Positions 9,601 to 18,597 of a stretch of DNA of 47,003 nt are shown piece by piece. A program made the position numbers and the translations under genes. How positions within the stretch are numbered: the first letter of the stretch is position 1; each line of letters opens with the position of its first letter. The notes under the pieces were generated by a model. That model did not search any database. It was not told the origin of the DNA and saw only the letters and a program-made list of their open reading frames with translations. This stretch comes from a virus, in IMG/VR virus record IMGVR_UViG_3300042474_000227, positions 1 to 47,003 of that record, one strand, 5' to 3'.

Positions 9601-12600
9601 CATCCCTCGTTCTGCCTTAAATGATGATGCACTTACAGCAACAGAAATCAAATCAGGTTCAGTAACCGCATCGGTATCTCCAAATTTTGGATTTAGAGTA
9701 CAATCACAAATAAGTGGTTCTGAATTTACTGGTAGTGTTTCAATTAGTGGTAGTTTAGAAATAATAGCAACATCTGGCTCTTTAATATTAGCATCATCAT
9801 CCGCATACTATGGAGAAGGTACTTATTTAAGAAACATACCTCGTTCAGCTTTAACACCGGATGCATTACTTTCTACGCTTATAGCTAGTGGTAGTGTAAC
9901 CGCATCGGTAGCACCTAATACTGGATTTGTAGTAAATTCATATTCTACAATTAGTGGTAGCCTTATTGTATCATCATCAGCAAGAGCAATGCCTAATTCT
10001 GATATAGATACTGTATTTATTGTAACAAATGAGGGTAGTGGTCTTTATAATATAAGTAATAAATTAGTAAGTGGTTCGAATCCAACATTAACTTTAGTTA
10101 GAAATGTAGAATATACTTTTAATGTTAATGCTAGTGGACATCCGTTTTGGATTAAAGAAACACCTGGTACTGGTACTGGAAACTCATATGATTATTGGGT
10201 AACTAATAATGGTGAAGACACTGGTGTAATAACATTTTTAGTTTCAGGAAGTGCACCTGATACATTATATTACAACTGTCAATTACATTTATCAATGGCA
10301 GGTACAATCGATGTAGTAGATGCATTGTATGTACCAGCTGAAATAACATTAATTGGTGATACAAAAGTAGTTGGAGTAGTAACAGCATCTGTATTTAGCG
10401 GTAGTGGTAAAGGTTTATTTGATATACCTCGTTCAGCATTATCGGAAGAAGTATTCCGTATTGCAAGTGGTAGTGTAAGTGCATCTGTATCTCCTGATTT
10501 TGGATTTAGAGTAGAATCATTTGAGAGTGGTTCTGATTTTAGTGGAAGTATTAGAATTGATTCATCTTCATTCTTATATGCCGTAGGTACTTACTTAAGA
10601 CAAATTCCTAGAGCAGCATTAACCGAAGATGCATTAATATCAGCTGAAATTAAATCTGGTTCAGTAACAGCATCAGTTTCTCCTGATTATGGATTTAGAG
10701 TTATTACTCCATTTACATCTTCAATTGATGAGAACGGATATTTTACTACACAAATTGGTTCTCAATTTACTGGTTCTATTGATGTTAGTGGAAGTTTATT
10801 TATAAATGACGTAAGTGGGGGTGTGTATATTGCATCATCTTCATTCTTATATTCAGATGGTACTTATTTAAGAAATATACCTCGTTCAGCATTAACCGAA
10901 GATGCATTAGTTTCAACCGAAATTAAATCTGGTTCAGTAACAGCATCTGTTTCTCCTGATTATGGATTTAGAGTAATAACTGATAAAACAGGTTCACAAG
11001 TAGCAGCTCAAATTACTGGCTCGGTTGATATTAGTGGTTCATTAACTGTTAAAGATTTTATATTTGGTGATGGTAGATTTATTACAAATGTACAAGCCGC
11101 AGCGGCTCCATTTATTGGTAGTGGTTCTGCAACGGCATCGGTAGCAGATGGTGAACGATTTGTAGTAACAACTGCAAAGACTGGTTCTGAAATAGGTTCT
11201 GAATTTACTGGTTCTGTTGAAATTAGTGGTTCATTAATTGTATCTAACTTTTTAATTGGTGACGGTACTTTTATTACAAATGTAGTAGCTGCAGCATCTC
11301 CTAAAATTGCTAGTGGAAGTGTAACCGCATCCGTATCTCCTAATTTTGGATTTAAAGTAGAAACACAAGCAACTGGTTCTGGGATTGGTTCTCAATTTAC
11401 TGGTTCTATTTCAGTTAGTGGAAGTATTCAAGCATTTACATATTTTGGAGATGGTTCTAATTTAACAAATGTAGCTGCAGCAGCTGCACCAAGAATAGCA
11501 TCTGGTTCTGTAACTGCATCGGTAGCACCTAACACTGGATTATTAGTAAACTCATATGTAAACATAAGTCAAACTGTTCCATCATCATCTGCTGGTTTAA
11601 TTGTAAGTGGAGCAGTTTACATAAGTGGTTCAATAACAGCTTCTCGTTATGATGGAGATGGTGGGGGATTATTTAATATCCCAGCATCAGCACTTAAAGA
11701 TTTACAATTAGATAAAATACAATCTGGTTCTGCTAGAGCAATAATAGACCCAACAAAATTAGATGTAAACGTACCAATTACGGCAGCACTTTATATAGGT
11801 GATGGTGGTGGTTTGTTTAACATTCCTGCAAATGCATTGGAAGATTTGCAATTAGATAGAATTAAATCTGGTTCTGTTGAAGCTGTGATTTCTCCTAATT
11901 TGGGTTTAGTAGTAAATACAAAAGCAAGTATATCACAATCATTAGCGGTTAGTGGCGGATTATTTGTAACTGGTGGTAATATTATATTGAACGGAAGTGG
12001 TTCTACCTTCGTTGGTGATGGTAGTGGATTATATAATATTACAATTGCTAATTTAGCATTTGAAACATCTATAATGAAATCGGGCTCATTTACGGCATCA
12101 ATTTCACCTGATAAAGGATTTGTTGTAAATACATCCGCATCTATTTGGGGAAATCTTTATGTTGGTGATAATTTAAGAGCAACAACTATAACTGGTAGTA
12201 CTCAAATATATTCTCCAATAGTAAGTGGTGGTTTATTGGGTACATACACATATCAAGGAAATGGACCAACTGCATCTGCGGAATATGATATTTTGAGATT
12301 TGATGAAAATAGAGGACATTATATTCCTCAACCTGAAACTTCATTAACTGAAACTGTATCGTTTAATAATGTAAGTAGTTTAACTATTGTACATAATTTA
12401 GGGATTAGATATCCAATGGTACAGGTTTACGCCACTGGTTCGGAAGACCAAATTTTACCAGGTACAATAAAATCAATTGATGATGATACTATTCAAATTG
12501 TATTTAGTGGATTGACAAGTGGGCATGTGGTAATTGGTAGTGGTGGTTCTTTGATTAGTGGTACAATAGAAGGTGGTAGAGTTATTGGTACGGTATTATC

Positions 12601-15600
12601 AGCATCATTTGCACAGGTTGCTGGAACTGCTAATAGTCTTGTTGGATTTGATTCTGCATCATTATCCGCATTAGGTGATTTACAAAACTTTGTAAGAAAT
12701 TCACAAACATCATCAATGGCGGTGTTTAGTGCAGTAAGTTCTTCTTACGCATTAACCGCATCATACGCATTAAACGCAGGTGTAGGTAGTGGTACTGAAT
12801 TATTTATATATCAAACAAGTTCATTAGTAAAAGCACAAGTAGGAAAAATTCATTTTACTGGTTCTGGTGTTGATGTAATATCATCTGGTTCGGATGGTGT
12901 ATTGGTAACGATATTAGGTGGTGGTGGTGGAGTAACATCATTAACCGCATCGTATGTTGCATCATCTGATGTTGATGGGCCTTTGGGAATGGATAGTATA
13001 ACCTTTGCAAGAACTGCATCTTATGCATTATTTGCATTAAATACTCCATCATCTGATACATCATCATTCTTACAAATTAACACAGACCAAACAATAAACG
13101 CATCACTTACAATTAGTGGTAGCTTGGGTGTTACTGGTAGTAGTTTTTTAACTGGACCGGTTATAGCAAATAGTTCTATACAATTAAATAACTTACCAAC
13201 AGGTTCATCGGAAGAAGTTGTAATTTGGAATAGTGTAACAAAACGATTAGAAAGAAGAAATATAGCAGCAGCAGTTGGTTCTTCTGGTACAGGTGGTAGT
13301 AGTGGTACTACTGGTTCATCTGGTTCATCTGGAAGTAGTGGAACTTCTGGAACATCTGGTTCATCTGGTTCATCTGGAAGTAGCGGAACATCTGGTACTT
13401 CTGGTTTAGATGGTACATCAGGAACTTCTGGTTCATCTGGTACATCTGGAAGTAGCGGAACATCTGGTACATCCGGTTCATCTGGAACTTCTGGCACATC
13501 TGGAAGTAGTGGTACATCGGGAACATCTGGTTCATCTGGTACGTCTGGAACATCTGGTTCTTCTGGTACATCTGGAAGTTCTGGTTCATCTGGAACGTCT
13601 GGTACAAGTGGTAGTAGTGGAACTTCGGGAACATCTGGAACATCTGGGTCAACTGGTTCATCTGGAACATCTGGGTCATCTGGTACATCGGGTTCTTCTG
13701 GAACATCTGGTACATCCGGTTCTTCTGGTACATCAGGTACATCAGGATCATCTGGTTCATCGGGAACATCTGGTACATCTGGAACTTCTGGTTCAGCTGG
13801 TTCGTCTGGTACATCTGGAACTTCTGGTTCTACGGGTTCATCTGGTAGTAGCGGTTCGTCTGGAACTTCTGGTACATCTGGAACGTCTGGTTCATCCGGC
13901 TCTGCTGGTAGTGGTGGTTCTGCTGGTTCTTCTGGTTCAAGTGGTTCTGGTGGTACTACTGGTACAGGTGGTAGTGGTGGTTCATCTGGTACATCGGGAA
14001 CTTCTGGAACATCTGGAACTTCTGGTACTAGTGGTACAAGCGGTAGTAGTGGTACATCTGGTTCGGATGGACAATCTGGTACATCTGGTACATCTGGTAC
14101 GTCTGGAGAAGATGGCACATCTGGTAGTAGTGGAACTTCAGGAACTTCTGGTTCAACTGGTTCAGCTGGTTCTTCTGGTACGTCTGGTATAGATGGAACT
14201 TCTGGTACATCGGGAACTTCTGGTTCAGCTGGTTCATCTGGAACTTCTGGTACATCTGGTTCTACTGGTTCATCTGGAACTTCTGGCACATCCGGAACTT
14301 CTGGTTCGGCTGGTTCATCTGGTTCATCTGGAACTTCAGGAACATCTGGTACTGATGGTTCTGCTGGTACAACGGGTTCATCTGGAACTTCGGGAACATC
14401 TGGCACAAGCGGAAGTGGTGGTACATCGGGAACTTCTGGAAGTAGTGGTACTTCGGGAACATCTGGTACTGATGGTTCTGCTGGTACAACGGGTTCTTCT
14501 GGAACATCTGGAACTTCTGGTACATCGGGAACTTCTGGAACTAATGGAACTTCTGGTTCAGCAGGTTCTTCTGGAACATCTGGTACTGATGGTTCTGCTG
14601 GTACAACGGGTTCATTTGGAACTTCTGGTTCTTCTGGAACTTCCGGAACTAATGGTTCATCGGGAACATCTGGTACGGACGGAACATCTGGAACGAGTGG
14701 AACATCTGGAACTGATGGCTCGGCAGGTACATCTGGTTCATCGGGAACTTCTGGAACATCTGGAACTAATGGTACATCTGGAACATCTGGCTCAGCAGGT
14801 TCTGCGGGTTCGTCTGGTTCAGCAGGTTCGTCTGGTTCTACTGGTTCATCTGGAACTTCTGGTACAAGCGGTACATCTGGTTTAGATGGTACATACTTCG
14901 GTTCATCCGGAACATCGGGAACATCTGGTACAAGCGGTACATCTGGAACAAGCGGTACATCTGGTACATCTGGTACATCTGGTGTTGATGGCACATTTAA
15001 TGGTAGTAGTGGAACGTCTGGAACATCAGGAACATCGGGTACATCGGGAACTTCTGGTTCTAATGGTACGGCTGGTTCATCTGGAACATCTGGAACATCT
15101 GGACAAGATGGTACATTATTTGGTAGTAGTGGAACAAGTGGTATATCTGGTACGTCTGGAACTTCAGGTACTTCGGGAACTTCTGGAAGTAGTGGAACGT
15201 CTGGCACATCTGGTGTTGATGGTACATTTAATGGAAGTAGTGGAACGTCTGGAACATCAGGAACATCTGGCTCAGCTGGTTCGGCTGGAACTTCTGGCAC
15301 ATCGGGTTCATCTGGAACATCTGGAACATCTGGACAAGATGGAACTTTATTTGGTAGTAGTGGTACAAGCGGACAAAGTGGAACATCTGGTTCAGCTGGT
15401 TCATCGGGAACGTCTGGAGCGTCTGGTACTAACGGCTCTGCTGGAACGTCTGGAACATCTGGTTTAGACGGAACTTTATTTGGTAGTAGTGGTACATCTG
15501 GAACATCTGGGACATCGGGAACTTCTGGTTCAAGTGGTACATCAGGAACATCTGGTACATCTGGACAGGATGGTACATTATTTGGAAGTAGTGGTACAAG

Positions 15601-16921
15601 CGGAGAAAGTGGTTCATCTGGGTCATCTGGCTCAGCTGGTTCATCTGGAAGTGGAGGTTCGTCTGGAACATCTGGAACATCAGGTACTTCCGGATTAAAT
15701 GGTACATTCTTTGGAAGTAGTGGAACTTCTGGTTCTTCTGGAACATCAGGTACATCTGGTTCGACGGGTTCATCTGGAACATCGGGTAGCGGTGGTTCTT
15801 CTGGTAGTGGTGGTTCATCTGGTACATCGGGAACTTCTGGTCTTAATGGAACTTTCTTTGGTAGTAGTGGTACATCTGGTACATCGGGAACTTCTGGAGT
15901 AAGTGGTAGTAGCGGTACATCAGGAACAACCGGTTCAGCAGGTACAACAGGTTCATCTGGTACAACGGGTTCATCTGGTGTTAATGGTACAATGTTTGGA
16001 AGTAGTGGTACAAGCGGAACGTCTGGTGTTTCTGGTTCAAGTGGTGTAAGTGGTTCATCTGGAGTAAGCGGTTCGTCTGGTACAACGGGTTCATCGGGAA
16101 CATCTGGCGTAAATGGTACAATGTTTGGAAGTAGTGGTACTTCGGGAACTTCTGGTACAGGTATATCTGGTACATCTGGTACATCGGGTGTAACTCCTCC
16201 TGGTATGACTTCGGGAACATCTGGACAAGATGGAACTTTATTTGGTAGTAGTGGTACATCTGGGAATAGTGGAACTTCTGGTACAACACCTCCTGGTATG
16301 ACTTCGGGAACATCTGGATTGGATGGTACATTATTTGGAACATCTGGTACATCTGGGCTAGCTGGTACATCTGGTACAACGCCAGCAGGTATGACATCTG
16401 GAACGTCTGGTACATCTCAATTCCCAATAGCTGGAAATACTGATAATGGTTTATTAACATATGATGTAGCAACTGTTGGAGCAAACGTAGAAGCTAATAT
16501 TACATTTAATGGTTCTACTTTAACAATCATAGGAAGTACAACTCAAACTGGCGATGTAAATGTAACAGGAGCAGTAACAGCAACTACATATGTAGGTTCA
16601 ACAACATTTAGAGAAACATTTAGTGATTTGGGAGCTGGTGGTAGTGCTACTTTAGACCTATCAACCGCTAATAACTTTAGAAGACAATTCAATGCAACCG
16701 CAACAGTAACATTTAGTAATCCACCAGCATCAAACGCATTTGGATTTACTTTAGTAGCTGTAAATGCTGGAGCATATGCAATAACATGGCCGGCATCGGT
16801 AGATTGGGCTGGTGGAACTGCCCCAATATTAACTGGAGCTGGTGTAGATGTTTTGGTATTCTATACTTATAATGGTGGAACTACATACTACGGATTTGTA
16901 ACGGGTAAAAATTTAAGTTAA
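6662..16921 (+). CDS. Giant collagen-like tail fibre with cupredoxin-like domains
   Basis: 3419 residues. Residues ~1-1830 contain 22 copies of a beta module with consensus SGSVTASVSPN-GF-V, usually followed by GSQFTGSLFVSG and by FSGSGAGLFNIPRSAL. Two inserted domains (residues ~502-610 and ~1110-1225) have a cupredoxin look, with ligand sets H548/C594/H597/M600 and H1160/C1206/H1209/M1212. Residues ~2205-3252 are an almost unbroken Gly-X-Y repeat (SGT, SGS). The last ~165 residues form a beta-rich tip domain with TYVGSTTFRETFSD and a VDWAGGTAP segment. The protein has the layout of a very long trimeric fibre: shaft, collagen-like rod, tip. It is expected at the tail or baseplate, binding host surface or moderating attachment. 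The motif at residues ~138-165 (VIYSSGSNIFGDAENDKQEF) is nearly repeated in the second giant fibre. Its function as a fibre is inferred from composition and position. Confidence 0.8.
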   Translation: MAISNLLTGRVRVVSPKNVTADRYQFIDLSQVEPNLGVPDFSASLLTNPALVVSDSDGNRGFARTISLDQISGSFSGSFQGDGSNLTGVKADVSPQISSGSATASISPDRGLQINVDTTILGNLYVSQSIIADQLIVNIISSSVIYSSGSNIFGDAENDKQEFTGSVQIQSELIVNTVTGSSFSGSFTGSFFGDGRNLFNLPEATKLASGSVTASVSPNTGFVVTSIASGSTFTGSLFVSGNVVIPSGSGFFSGSGAGLFNIPLSALNIESLVSNRIASGSATASISPNRGLVVNTTITASMYSGSGKGLFDIPISALSQEVFRIASGSVTASASPNFGFRVQSSTVGSQITGSLFVTGNIELGVGAYYSGSGEKLFNIPRSALTPDALVATLIGSGSVTASTSPDFGFRVESFQSGSQFTGSLFVSGARGIEIVSGSSFSGSGARLFDIPVSALRDLDLTRIRSGSATASISPNNGLEVNIFSSFTGSMIVSASVKYLPSQSIQTVFNVTNTGVNFYTFSGAAEGNNPTLTLVRGITYTFNLNASGHPFYIKTAPGTGTGNQYTTGVTNNGDDVGVITFAVPANAPSMLYYQCQLHSAMVGTINIVDAIVQRDSGVLIYGDEVISGSLNVKDVVRAREFTGSISSSFIQGDGSGLYNIPRSAFTGDSFRIASGSVTASVSPIVGFKVETSVTGSEIGSQFTGSVAVSGSVTASFFIGDGSRLINITVPPQVATRITTGSITASVDINRGFRVEATTIGSEFTGSIRVSGSVEISSGSSFSGSGARLFDIPRTALTPDALLTTFIASGSVTASVSPNVGFDVKSSLLGSRFSGSIFANNGIRLMSGSFSGSGRELFDIPVAALSDLDTSKIFSGSATASVSPNRGFEVFTATSRFYGSVSASVFSGSGAGLTNIPFSALSQELFRIVSGSVTASVSPEDGFKVVSTLSGSQFTGSLFVTGGFIRVATGSFFSGSGAGLLNIPRSALNDDALTATEIKSGSVTASVSPNFGFRVQSQISGSEFTGSVSISGSLEIIATSGSLILASSSAYYGEGTYLRNIPRSALTPDALLSTLIASGSVTASVAPNTGFVVNSYSTISGSLIVSSSARAMPNSDIDTVFIVTNEGSGLYNISNKLVSGSNPTLTLVRNVEYTFNVNASGHPFWIKETPGTGTGNSYDYWVTNNGEDTGVITFLVSGSAPDTLYYNCQLHLSMAGTIDVVDALYVPAEITLIGDTKVVGVVTASVFSGSGKGLFDIPRSALSEEVFRIASGSVSASVSPDFGFRVESFESGSDFSGSIRIDSSSFLYAVGTYLRQIPRAALTEDALISAEIKSGSVTASVSPDYGFRVITPFTSSIDENGYFTTQIGSQFTGSIDVSGSLFINDVSGGVYIASSSFLYSDGTYLRNIPRSALTEDALVSTEIKSGSVTASVSPDYGFRVITDKTGSQVAAQITGSVDISGSLTVKDFIFGDGRFITNVQAAAAPFIGSGSATASVADGERFVVTTAKTGSEIGSEFTGSVEISGSLIVSNFLIGDGTFITNVVAAASPKIASGSVTASVSPNFGFKVETQATGSGIGSQFTGSISVSGSIQAFTYFGDGSNLTNVAAAAAPRIASGSVTASVAPNTGLLVNSYVNISQTVPSSSAGLIVSGAVYISGSITASRYDGDGGGLFNIPASALKDLQLDKIQSGSARAIIDPTKLDVNVPITAALYIGDGGGLFNIPANALEDLQLDRIKSGSVEAVISPNLGLVVNTKASISQSLAVSGGLFVTGGNIILNGSGSTFVGDGSGLYNITIANLAFETSIMKSGSFTASISPDKGFVVNTSASIWGNLYVGDNLRATTITGSTQIYSPIVSGGLLGTYTYQGNGPTASAEYDILRFDENRGHYIPQPETSLTETVSFNNVSSLTIVHNLGIRYPMVQVYATGSEDQILPGTIKSIDDDTIQIVFSGLTSGHVVIGSGGSLISGTIEGGRVIGTVLSASFAQVAGTANSLVGFDSASLSALGDLQNFVRNSQTSSMAVFSAVSSSYALTASYALNAGVGSGTELFIYQTSSLVKAQVGKIHFTGSGVDVISSGSDGVLVTILGGGGGVTSLTASYVASSDVDGPLGMDSITFARTASYALFALNTPSSDTSSFLQINTDQTINASLTISGSLGVTGSSFLTGPVIANSSIQLNNLPTGSSEEVVIWNSVTKRLERRNIAAAVGSSGTGGSSGTTGSSGSSGSSGTSGTSGSSGSSGSSGTSGTSGLDGTSGTSGSSGTSGSSGTSGTSGSSGTSGTSGSSGTSGTSGSSGTSGTSGSSGTSGSSGSSGTSGTSGSSGTSGTSGTSGSTGSSGTSGSSGTSGSSGTSGTSGSSGTSGTSGSSGSSGTSGTSGTSGSAGSSGTSGTSGSTGSSGSSGSSGTSGTSGTSGSSGSAGSGGSAGSSGSSGSGGTTGTGGSGGSSGTSGTSGTSGTSGTSGTSGSSGTSGSDGQSGTSGTSGTSGEDGTSGSSGTSGTSGSTGSAGSSGTSGIDGTSGTSGTSGSAGSSGTSGTSGSTGSSGTSGTSGTSGSAGSSGSSGTSGTSGTDGSAGTTGSSGTSGTSGTSGSGGTSGTSGSSGTSGTSGTDGSAGTTGSSGTSGTSGTSGTSGTNGTSGSAGSSGTSGTDGSAGTTGSFGTSGSSGTSGTNGSSGTSGTDGTSGTSGTSGTDGSAGTSGSSGTSGTSGTNGTSGTSGSAGSAGSSGSAGSSGSTGSSGTSGTSGTSGLDGTYFGSSGTSGTSGTSGTSGTSGTSGTSGTSGVDGTFNGSSGTSGTSGTSGTSGTSGSNGTAGSSGTSGTSGQDGTLFGSSGTSGISGTSGTSGTSGTSGSSGTSGTSGVDGTFNGSSGTSGTSGTSGSAGSAGTSGTSGSSGTSGTSGQDGTLFGSSGTSGQSGTSGSAGSSGTSGASGTNGSAGTSGTSGLDGTLFGSSGTSGTSGTSGTSGSSGTSGTSGTSGQDGTLFGSSGTSGESGSSGSSGSAGSSGSGGSSGTSGTSGTSGLNGTFFGSSGTSGSSGTSGTSGSTGSSGTSGSGGSSGSGGSSGTSGTSGLNGTFFGSSGTSGTSGTSGVSGSSGTSGTTGSAGTTGSSGTTGSSGVNGTMFGSSGTSGTSGVSGSSGVSGSSGVSGSSGTTGSSGTSGVNGTMFGSSGTSGTSGTGISGTSGTSGVTPPGMTSGTSGQDGTLFGSSGTSGNSGTSGTTPPGMTSGTSGLDGTLFGTSGTSGLAGTSGTTPAGMTSGTSGTSQFPIAGNTDNGLLTYDVATVGANVEANITFNGSTLTIIGSTTQTGDVNVTGAVTATTYVGSTTFRETFSDLGAGGSATLDLSTANNFRRQFNATATVTFSNPPASNAFGFTLVAVNAGAYAITWPASVDWAGGTAPILTGAGVDVLVFYTYNGGTTYYGFVTGKNLS
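6950..12130 (+). repeat. 22 beta modules (SGSVTASVSPN-GF) in fibre shaft
   Basis: Twenty-two copies of a short signature, SGS[AV]TAS[VI]SP-x-x-G[FL]-V, are spaced unevenly through the shaft, most followed by an NIPRSAL or NVAAAA turn. The most divergent copies are 8 (TTGSITASVDINRGFRV), 17 (SVADGERFVV) and 20 (SARAIIDPTKLDV). A 23rd copy lies at the start of the second giant fibre (about 19225). Two neighbouring copies (about 10650-10700 and 10930-10980) are nearly identical, which suggests a recent duplication. Confidence 0.8.
13276..16416 (+). repeat. Gly-X-Y (collagen-like) repeat coding region, ~1045 residues
   Basis: A 9-base unit encodes GTS/GSS triplets with glycine at every third residue. 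Proline is almost absent, so the geometry is collagen-like but there is no Pro/hydroxyproline stabilisation. Synonymous codons are freely mixed (gga/ggt, aca/act/acg, tct/tca/agt), so the copies are held at protein level. From ~14880 on, 13 interruptions of the form [LVQ]-[DN]-G-T-x-[FN]-G insert one extra residue and shift the glycine phase. Three T-P-[PA]-G-M-T-S-G breaks lie near the end. Confidence 0.9.
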
Positions 16922-16925
16922 TTAT

Positions 16926-17825
16926 ATGGGAATATTTAGAAGATTAGTAGAAACGGACACAGCACAAGTATATCCATTTGTATTTAAGATAACAACATCA
17001 TCGGCTAGTACACAATTTACTGTGCCATTAGCTAATTATTTAGGTTTAACTCCATCTGTAACAATAGATTGGGGAGATAGCACATCATCGCCATTAATAA
17101 CATCAACTACATCTCCGGATAGAATTCATACATACGCATCAGCTGGTACTTATGTAATAACTATTAGTGGATTTATGCCAGGTTTTGTAGTAAACAACAA
17201 TGCATCAATTAGAAGTTTAATTACTGAATTAGTACAATGGGGAATCGTTGGATTACGAACAGTTAATTTTTATGGATGTAATAATTTAACAGCTATTCCT
17301 GGTAGCGCTTCGTTAAGTGCGGTTGGTGGATATACTGGATTGGATGAAGTACTTAGTTTTGTATATTTTATGAGAGGTACTGGGATAACAGCTATTCCAG
17401 CTGACCTTTTTGATTATTCTCCAAACGCAACAATATTTACGGATGCATTTTCAAGTACACCAATTACAACAGTACCATCTGGTTTATTTGATGAAGTTAT
17501 AAATGCAACTACGTTTGCATCTTGTTTTTTCAACTGTACATCTTTAAGTTCTGTACCATCCACATTATTTGATAATTGTCCAAACGTAACATCCTTTTCA
17601 TCAACGTTTAGAAATTGTAGAGCATTAGGTAATGTTTTACAATTTACAAATAATTTAAGTGTATCTACATTTAATAATGTTTATAATATGAGTTCTACTA
17701 CAAACGCATTAGCTGGAACTGCTCCTGAATTGTGGAATAGAACTCCAACACCATCTGGAACTGATGCATTTAATAATTGTACCGGTTTATCAAATTTCGC
17801 ATCAATACCTCTAAATTTTAAATAA
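16926..17825 (+). CDS. PKD-like plus BspA-type leucine-rich repeat surface protein
   Basis: 299 residues, starting four bases after the stop of the giant fibre. Residues ~15-90 resemble a PKD/Ig-like domain (VTIDWGDS, then HTYASAGTYVITISG). Residues ~110-290 contain irregular leucine-rich repeats of the BspA/DUF285 kind (LTAIPADLF, ITTVPSGLFDEV, LSSVPSTLFDNCPNVTSFSSTF), a type common in bacterial surface adhesins. No signal peptide is visible, which fits a virion part rather than an exported protein. It is probably a fibre tip or adhesin that binds the host envelope, or an accessory to the preceding fibre. Such repeats spread readily between bacteria and phages, so transfer from a host adhesin is possible. 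Role inferred. Confidence 0.7.
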   Translation: MGIFRRLVETDTAQVYPFVFKITTSSASTQFTVPLANYLGLTPSVTIDWGDSTSSPLITSTTSPDRIHTYASAGTYVITISGFMPGFVVNNNASIRSLITELVQWGIVGLRTVNFYGCNNLTAIPGSASLSAVGGYTGLDEVLSFVYFMRGTGITAIPADLFDYSPNATIFTDAFSSTPITTVPSGLFDEVINATTFASCFFNCTSLSSVPSTLFDNCPNVTSFSSTFRNCRALGNVLQFTNNLSVSTFNNVYNMSSTTNALAGTAPELWNRTPTPSGTDAFNNCTGLSNFASIPLNFK

Positions 17826-17826
17826 T

Positions 17827-18270
17827 ATGTATTTACGAATTATAGATGAAACAATAAATTATCCATATAGTATTTCTCAATTAAGAGAAGGATATCCTAA
17901 TGTAAGTTTACCAGCGGAATTAACGGATATATCATTGGTAGAATGGGATATGTACGTTGTTACTCCAACGCCAAAACCAATTGATTACACAAAAAATATT
18001 TCAGAAGGAACTCCTAATTTAATTGATGGTATATATTATCAAAATTGGATTCAAACCAACGCATCTCAAAGTGAAATTGATTATAGATTGGAAAATCAAT
18101 GGGTAGAAGTCAGAGAAATACGAAATCAATTATTAACAGAGTGTGATTGGACTCAATTAGCTGATATTCCAACCGAAACAAAAGAATTGTGGACATCATA
18201 TAGAACACAATTAAGAGATATTACATCCCAACCCAATCCTTTTTCTATTAATTGGCCTGTGAAACCTTAA
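17827..18270 (+). CDS. Tail-fibre assembly chaperone-like protein
   Basis: 147 residues, starting one base after the previous stop, so translation is probably coupled. The C-terminal ~60 residues fit the phage tail assembly chaperone pattern: a basic helix with VREIRNQLLTECDWTQL, then W--YRTQLRDIT and a final INWPVKP. These residues match the known chaperone family that accompanies fibre genes in many tailed phages. The N-terminal half (RIIDETINYPYSISQLREGYPNVSLP) is also typical. It is expected to help fold or attach the neighbouring fibre proteins. It sits between two giant fibre genes, as such chaperones often do. Which fibre it serves cannot be told. Confidence 0.75.
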   Translation: MYLRIIDETINYPYSISQLREGYPNVSLPAELTDISLVEWDMYVVTPTPKPIDYTKNISEGTPNLIDGIYYQNWIQTNASQSEIDYRLENQWVEVREIRNQLLTECDWTQLADIPTETKELWTSYRTQLRDITSQPNPFSINWPVKP

Positions 18271-18282
18271 AAGGAAATTTTT

Positions 18283-18292
18283 TATATTTATA
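18283..18292 (+). promoter_or_regulatory. Recurrent phage promoter motif TATATTTATA
   Basis: TATATTTATA ends 26 bases before the ATG at 18319, just after the chaperone-like gene. No clear TTTG is seen 20 bases upstream, so if it is a promoter it relies on the motif itself. Confidence 0.5.
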
Positions 18293-18318
18293 CACATAAC
18301 AAACGTAGATAAATATAG

Positions 18319-18597
18319 ATGGTAATACACAGTCCCATATTTTCAGGCTCAATTTCACAAGCTTCAAATGCGTACGCAAATTTAAGTGGTTCATTTACTG
18401 GTTCATTTACTGGTTCATTTAAAGGTACAATCAATGTGTCACAAGCATCTTTTGATTACCTTGATGTAAATCAAAGATTATATGTAAGTGGTTCGCAAAT
18501 TATGTCTGGGTCTATTTATTTGACACAAGGTGGATATTTAGTAGATGGGGTAAACGTATTAGATTCAGCTATAGCATTTGCAATAGCATTAGGATAA
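18319..18597 (+). CDS. Small fibre-like virion protein
   Basis: 92 residues. It begins with a run of SGSFTGSFTGSFKG, the same Ser/Gly/Thr beta pattern as the shafts of the two giant fibres, followed by SGSQIMSGSIYLTQGGYLVDGVNV. It looks like a fragment or a minimal version of the fibre shaft. It may form a short fibre segment or a connector. No named family is recognised. It follows a candidate phage promoter and is 13 bases from the next gene. Confidence 0.6.
   Translation: MVIHSPIFSGSISQASNAYANLSGSFTGSFTGSFKGTINVSQASFDYLDVNQRLYVSGSQIMSGSIYLTQGGYLVDGVNVLDSAIAFAIALG

Noticed and set aside
13021-15300. 759-residue open frame on the minus strand, rich in Pro-Asp-Val and Pro-Glu-Val
   Set aside because: It is the exact antisense of the Gly-X-Y repeat: the 9-base unit simply has no stop on the other strand. 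No promoter or leader for it is seen, and all other genes are on the + strand.
13410-15902. Several + strand open frames rich in Leu/Val/His in another frame of the collagen-like region
   Set aside because: Shadow frames of the repeat with no independent start context; the glycine-periodic frame is continuous with clear fibre domains on both sides.
13276-16416. Possible CRISPR array or satellite because of the dense short repeats
   Set aside because: The repeat unit is 9 bases, varied at synonymous positions and without unique spacers; it is in frame within one long coding sequence.
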